Source: Apricaphanius iberus (taxonomy: Eukaryota > Chordata > Actinopteri > Cyprinodontiformes > Aphaniidae). From it: DNA of 64,000 nucleotides. The first letter of the stretch is position 1. The number at the start of each line of letters is the position of its first letter. The position numbers and the translations under genes are program-made. The notes below the pieces were generated by a model. That model was not told the DNA's origin, did no database searches, and saw only the letters and a list, made by a program, of their open reading frames with translations. Shown piece by piece: positions 59,801 through 64,000 of this stretch. The stretch is from positions 310,001-374,000 of the forward strand of contig JAPXFQ010002889.1 in NCBI GenBank assembly GCA_028564705.1, read 5' to 3'.

Positions 59801-60917
59801 AGTTTATGTAACTCAGTACTGTTTGGATCGGTATCGGCAGATTATGAATCTCGGACATCTGTACTGGAAACAAAAAAGTGGATCAGTGCATCCTTGATTT
59901 TAGGATTTAAGTTATAAGACAAATCTTATGACAACTATAATGTGTGTTTTTCAAAGTTAAAGAAAATGTTGTAAAAAATGCCTCCTATTTTTGTCTACAA
60001 CAACACCTTGCAAAGTATTCATACTCCCTGAAATATTTTCAGTTTCCTACATTACAGCCACGCATCTCCGTGTGTTTATGTGATGGACAAACAGTCATAA
60101 TTGCATAATTGTGATGTGGAACGAGAATGATATGTGGCTGTATTCTGACAAATACAATAATAATGAATATTTTTTTCAAAGAGCTGGATTTAAACACATT
60201 TAACATTGGATAAATGTAATCGTCGTTGCTGCTGTGAAGTTCTGGACTACGTCTGAAGCTGTGTAGATGGATTGGTGTATGTAACACTGGACCACCTGAA
60301 GTTACTGAGACACTCACCTTGTCAGGTTCTTCTGTAGAGTGGTACCCAGAGGTCAGCAGCACGTCCAACAGGGCAGGACTGGTGGGCGTGTCTGTGGTGG
60401 AGGAGGACCGTGGGCGCCCAGCTTGCAGCAGGGCCTCATGGGTGCTCCGCCGATGGATCTGCGGGCTCCCTTTCTGGGGAGCTTCACCAGAGCTCCCAGT
60501 TTTGCTGCGGCGGCTCTGGAGGCTGGTGCCTCGCTTCATGATGGGCGGACCTCGGATCTGCTGCAGAACCCGGCTCAGAGCTGCGGGAGGGGCGGAAGCG
60601 GCAGGATTGTCAGAATCCGAGGAGGGGGCCAAGGAGCCGGGAACGTCCCCTACTTCTGACCCTGGGTCGGCAGGCTCGGAGGGAGGGGCACTCGCGCAGG
60701 CCGAGGCGGAGTCATGCGGGGAAACGGAGGAGCGTCGGCGCTGTGGCTGGAACAACTGCTTCAGGCCATGCCCCAACGCTCCCATGTTCTCCAGGGCATT
60801 ATGGGTGATTTTGGACAAGCCGTGCTCTGACTCTGACGCCCTCCTGCCGACATCCGGCTCCGCTCGGCCTCCTGCGTCCGGCTCCTCTGGACTCTGCTCA
60901 CTACTACCCTGATCCAT
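47858..60917 (-). CDS. tmcc1: Transmembrane and coiled-coil domain protein 1
   Basis: ER membrane coiled-coil protein; mammalian TMCC1 acts at ER-endosome contacts in endosome fission. Coding exons (minus): 60318-60917, 54442-54861, 51947-52431, 48245-48380, 47858-48172; 651 residues. N-terminus [17 protein letters not shown], then [30 protein letters not shown] and [11 protein letters not shown]. Exon 2 has the first coiled coil ([56 protein letters not shown]). Exon 3 has [20 protein letters not shown] and [14 protein letters not shown]. Exon 4 has [20 protein letters not shown]. Exon 5 has a Q7 coiled coil, then two membrane spans ([35 protein letters not shown]), ending LLNPR. The N-terminal and C-terminal motifs fit TMCC1 rather than TMCC2/3. 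The ATG at 60917 is followed by an expected TMCC1 N-terminus. Teleost a/b copy not decided. Confidence 0.93.
48173..48244 (-). other. 72-bp GC-AG intron of tmcc1
   Basis: The donor reads CAG|GCAAGC and the acceptor TTTTCAG|GAGGCG. The frame ...[17 protein letters not shown] matches the continuous conserved TMCC1 sequence only if the donor is GC. Read through, the frame hits a stop four codons later. Confidence 0.85.
49943..51525 (+). mobile_element. Inner hAT-like transposon
   Basis: Inverted ends CATACCTGTCAAC (49943) and GTTGACAGGTATG (to 51525). Carries plus-strand transposase pieces and is internally deleted. No matching target duplication was found. Confidence 0.75.
50178..51303 (+). 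pseudogene. hAT-like transposase remnant
   Basis: The first piece (50178-50612) starts [20 protein letters not shown] and includes a BED-like finger ([10 protein letters not shown]...[11 protein letters not shown]), then [16 protein letters not shown] and [12 protein letters not shown]. The second piece (about 50870-51010) has [20 protein letters not shown] and [11 protein letters not shown], the first catalytic-Asp region. The third (about 51110-51303) has the C-terminal hAT dimerisation end. The middle of the catalytic domain is missing. Confidence 0.75.
52888..54103. mobile_element. hAT-type element (outer of a nested pair)
   Basis: Ends TAGGAATGTCCCGATC and GATCAGGACATCCGTA are inverted. 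Flanks TTATAAGC (52880-52887) and CTATCAGC (54104-54111) agree at 6 of 8 positions. No transposase seen. In tmcc1 intron 2. Confidence 0.7.
52903..53187. mobile_element. hAT MITE nested in the outer element
   Basis: 285 bp with ends CATACCTGCCAACC and GGTTGGCATGTATG and a perfect 8-bp duplication GTCCCGAT (52895-52902, 53188-53195). That duplication is made of the outer element's own terminus. Confidence 0.9.
55120..55152. repeat. (GGAT)n microsatellite
   Basis: About seven GGAT/GGTG-type units in a 30-bp run, followed by a purine-rich stretch to 55400. In tmcc1 intron 1. Confidence 0.9.
56213..57857 (+). mobile_element. Penelope-like element, copy 2, with target duplication
   Basis: Plus strand: reverse transcriptase 56244-56822 ([49 protein letters not shown]), linker 56746-57219, GIY-YIG endonuclease 57197-57592 ([20 protein letters not shown]). 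Broken by frameshifts at about 56820 and 57100. Flanked by a 13-bp repeat ATGTATGTAAAAT (56200-56212, 57858-57870). The left end carries an inverted copy of the 3' tail (ATCTCAAGGAAATTTCAATC). It lies antisense in tmcc1 intron 1. Confidence 0.9.
56244..56822 (+). pseudogene. Penelope reverse transcriptase region, copy 2
   Basis: A 192-residue open frame with RT palm motifs: [10 protein letters not shown] (motif A), [13 protein letters not shown] (motif B), FRYVDD (motif C). The fingers are missing at the N-terminus because of 5' truncation. Confidence 0.85.
57880..59680. other. tmcc1 intron 1 sequence, no gene
   Basis: A short hAT-type end (TAGGGATGGGCAATACGGA) sits near 57925. The rest is unassigned intronic sequence with no splice-supported frame. 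Confidence 0.4.
59685..59780 (-). repeat. hAT-type MITE end fragment
   Basis: Minus strand reads GGGATGCAACGATACCACTT and then TTCATACCGATTCGATACCG, the same family as the intact MITE at 25552-25877; truncated. Confidence 0.7.
60003..60180. repeat. Tc1-derived repeat fragment
   Basis: Contains CTTGCAAAGTATTCATACTC, TTACAGCCACGCATC and GTTTATGTGATGGACAAAC, matching the family seen at 13229 and 41740. It adjoins tmcc1 exon 1 within the intron. Confidence 0.6.
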
Positions 60918-61092
60918 GGGACCCCTCCAGTTTCACAGCGAGGCTCTACGTGGGGGTTGCAGGAGACTAGCTACGCCCCGTCGACACCCCCCTCTGAGAG
61001 GCCGGGTGAAAGCCGGGGAGCAGAGGGGATGCCGCTCAGTTGGTGCTTTACAGTGGGCATGCATCTGTGGCTTGGCTCAATGTCATGCTTGT
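60918..61092 (-). other. tmcc1 5' UTR part with upstream acceptor
   Basis: GC-rich leader before the ATG. The minus strand reads TTTTCCTTTTTGTGGTAG|AC at 61093/61092, a good acceptor, so a further 5' non-coding exon probably lies upstream. The promoter is not identified. Confidence 0.5.
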
Positions 61093-61587
61093 CTACCACA
61101 AAAAGGAAAATAAAATGCATTACGACATGCAGCTGAGAGGAACATAAAAAAAGCAGAACCACAATGTGAAGAGAAACAAAAAACTAAGAAATAAAAACTG
61201 GGTTGACATGAACAAGACTCCATTTTTACACTTTCACTTAATTACTGGTAATTATGTCAAATTTAATCCAGAATTAGTATTTATAAAGTCAGAAACAAAC
61301 AATAGCTCTAAAAACTTTACATAACCATGTTAAAATACAAGGTTTATGAGAAGAAAAATGAGACCTTAAATATTTCAAAACCTTCAATAAGTTTAATGTG
61401 GCATAAATCCTGCATCGTTTAACTGTAAAACAAACTAAACTATTAGAGGCTGAAAGTAAAGACATCCAAAGACTGCATTCTGACTGGTTTGGATCTAGAA
61501 TTTCACAACTCCAATCCACCAATTTCCTTAATTTCCTTTTCTTAATGTTTCTCCTCTGTTGATTTGTAAGTAGGACTAAACACACTA

Positions 61588-61800
61588 ATGCTGAAAAATA
61601 AATTAACACCTCAGCATTATGCTGCCACCACCATATTTCACTGGGGTCTTGATACTCTTTTGTTGTTTTTTCAATGGGTTTTTTGTGGCAAACATTCTGG
61701 AATTGTGACGCAAAGGTTCGGCTGTGGTTCCATGAGACGACAACAAATTCCCAAACAGGTTTTATGGATATTTTAGTCAGCTGTCGATGTTTTCTTTAAG
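61588..61800 (-). pseudogene. Tc1-like transposase scrap
   Basis: The plus strand carries AGCATTATGCTGCCACCACC, the reverse complement of a GGGSIML-type Tc1 motif, with eroded flanks. Confidence 0.5.
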
Positions 61801-61809
61801 GGGGGAAAG

Positions 61810-64000
61810 CCTTCCAACTTGTATCTCTATTGTTGTGAACTTAATTTTAATTCAACTCTGCCAGCAAAAGATTTGGCTGCATATTCCCCTGCAAAATTTT
61901 GCCTGAGAATGTGATGACCTACCGGTCACCCCAGCCAAAAAAAAAGAAAAAAAAAATCAACACTAGATCGAGTCAAGCATATTTTAGCCCATCAAATTAC
62001 GTTCTTCTGATCATGTAACAAACAGTTAGCTGGTTAGTTAGGCCCAATGCACTGGTGGTGTTTTTTATTCAAACTGTACCAGTTCACTTTCACATTGAAA
62101 AGTTTTTGAAGTTATTACTCAAGGTCTCATTTTTTACAAGCTGACGTTTTAACTGAGGTTTGAACAATTTTTCACTTTAGTTGAAAACTAAATGTGGAAT
62201 GTCTTAAATGTCAACCCAGAAATGCATACAATTTCTAGTCCAGATAGTAATAAGTCTTGTGAATACTTTCTGAAAAAAAATTCCATGGCTTCTGCAATCT
62301 TCAAAACAATTTTTTTGAGAGAATAAATTTACACATTTCAGAAAGTATTCAATAAATAAATTAACAAATAACCAATAAGTAAATAAATAATTACTTAAAG
62401 ATGCTAATTAAGAGACAACAGAGTGTAAAATCACATACAACATAATAAAAACTGTGCACTAAATGAAATTCAAAATGAAGGGGGGGGGAATGTGAGCCAA
62501 TTCTCAACTGAACCAGGAGTCCCTACATCCACAGCAGCCTCTCATTTGCATCTTCTACCTAACACAGCTACACCCTGAAATATGAGGGTTCATCCCAAGC
62601 ATTTTGAATTCACCCCCTCGGTTTCAATTAATAACGATTTGCTTTTCTTTAGAAAAGATGTAACTACGACGTATGTCAGAAAAGGAGCAGGAAGGAGCGA
62701 GTGTGGCAGAGCTTACCATCAGCCCAGCCTCTTCTCTTCTGACTCACAACTCAGGACAAGCTAAATGAAGCACAAACACAAGACAAAAATAGATTCTTCA
62801 TGCAACAGAAAGGTAAAAGCTGGCTCAGGAATCCTTACGCTCAGTAATGAATGCTAACAATGGATGCTTAAGAGGGTGTCAGAGCAAGCTGCTTCAAAGC
62901 TGCTGACCACATGAGACCACCAATGACCCTTTGGTTAAAATGTTAATAAGCAGCAGTTTAGCCTTCTTCTAACAGCACACATGATGTTCAAATAAAGTGA
63001 CATGAATACATTAACAAGTCATCAGAGCTGCGCTTACAGCTCTAACATAATACAAACATGAAGACATGGCGTCCGCGGCTTTCAGGAGCCGTGTCGCTGC
63101 TCAGCACAGGGTGAGGATTGTTAGCCTTGGAACACATCTTCTGCAAGACTGAGTTATAAGTCGTCTACCTTAAAAAAAAACCCAACTATATTCGTTTATC
63201 TCAATTATGTCTTCTGAAACTAAAATCTAAATTGACATGGCAGGTTATTTACAACAGAGATTTATCAGCATTATCAGCATCACGTCATTTTATACTGATG
63301 CATTTTTATCATTTTTGACGAGGTTCATGATTATAAAACATCCACAAACTTTGCTTTTAACAACACACTGGAATGACCCTGAAATTTGGTAAATTTCAAA
63401 GGACTTAAAGCCGACTCAATGACCGGAAAACAGCCAAATTTGAACAGGTTTGCCATTTCTGATAAAAACGGTGAGCGAACCAACCAGAATTTGTTAATAG
63501 CAATCCAAAACATTGGGTTTCTCTGAAACTCAATACGGGGAATTTTGATGAATATTACTGAAGATGTATGTTTGATTATTAGTGCCTATATGTTAATATT
63601 GACCATGGTGGAATATTATATTGAATCAAATAATCAGATATACTGCTATAATCTGCCCTGTTGGATGGATTTTCATTACCCTCAATGAAACACTTCATGT
63701 ATATTTGTAAAGCTCTTAACAGATGGCGGGGAGATAAAAGAAAGAAAATTATTGAGGAAAACGGGACTTAATTCTAACCAATATCACATTTACATGTTTT
63801 CCTAATGTCATGCAGAGCTGATTTTGAAATCCACAATAAATTCCAACTAGCGCCACTAATTCTTGTTTGTTTTTTTAAACCCTTGAAGTGGCATCGTATG
63901 ATGCATTCACCCACAAAAACAAAAAGCTTAAATGCTTCATTTAAATCCCAAAGTTAATATTCATGCTAATGGTGAGCGTATGAAAACTTTTGAATAATTC
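61810..64000. other. Upstream side of tmcc1, no firm gene
   Basis: AT-rich, with a G run at about 62480. A short GC-rich segment at 63060-63115 has ATGGCGTCCGCGG and a possible donor AGG|GTGAGG on plus; see findings. Nothing else is supported. Confidence 0.4.

Noticed and set aside
60319..60912. 197-residue plus-strand frame opposite tmcc1 exon 1
   Set aside because: Antisense shadow of a GC-rich coding exon; the minus strand carries the conserved protein.
1..64000. CRISPR array, prokaryotic operon or phage-type system
   Set aside because: No regularly spaced repeats, no ribosome-binding-site-led operons; gene structure is clearly vertebrate.

Overview
This is a piece of a ray-finned (teleost) fish nuclear genome. 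It is AT-rich, has multi-exon genes with GT-AG introns, and carries a typical fish repeat load: Tc1/mariner, hAT, L2-, L1/Tx1- and Rex/CR1-like LINEs, Penelope-like elements and MITEs. No prokaryotic, viral or CRISPR-type locus is visible. Most short ORFs here are repeat fragments or chance frames; the genes below were assembled by hand from splice sites and matching codon phases. I did no database search, so family names rest on recognised motifs.

Region by region. 1-4160 is a decayed L1/Tx1-type LINE on the minus strand. 4.2-8.7 kb is repeat-rich and has no gene I can support. 8789-21543 (minus) is a complete gene for a 467-residue single-pass receptor: signal peptide, two Ig-like domains, a Ser/Thr-rich stalk spread over small exons, a transmembrane segment and a tail with three YxxI/V/L motifs. 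25127-28973 (minus) is a second, compact receptor of 189 residues with one Ig domain and an ITIM-like tail. The two genes share a 337-bp block around the first Ig exon with only three mismatches, all of them amino-acid changing. 29.6-34.1 kb is repeat debris.

34620-36257 (plus) is a five-exon linker histone of the oocyte H1M/H1-8 type (253 residues). Converging on it, 44.9-36.9 kb (minus), are candidate exons of an unidentified coiled-coil gene whose first exon lies beside an RFX X-box-like motif; its introns are full of transposons. 47858-60917 (minus) is tmcc1, an ER-membrane coiled-coil protein, with five coding exons (651 residues) and one short GC-AG intron. In human 3q21-q22, H1-8 and TMCC1 also lie close together, so this half looks like conserved synteny. 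61.1-64 kb is the upstream side of tmcc1 and holds only weak signals.

The genes do not form one pathway. The receptor pair is probably part of a lineage-specific, fast-changing immune receptor cluster beside a stable h1m/tmcc1 block. The most notable points are the exchanged Ig exon, the tandem duplication that lengthened the stalk, the matched long and short receptor architectures, the unnamed X-box gene, a 28S rRNA fragment in a receptor intron, and several nested transposons with readable target-site duplications.
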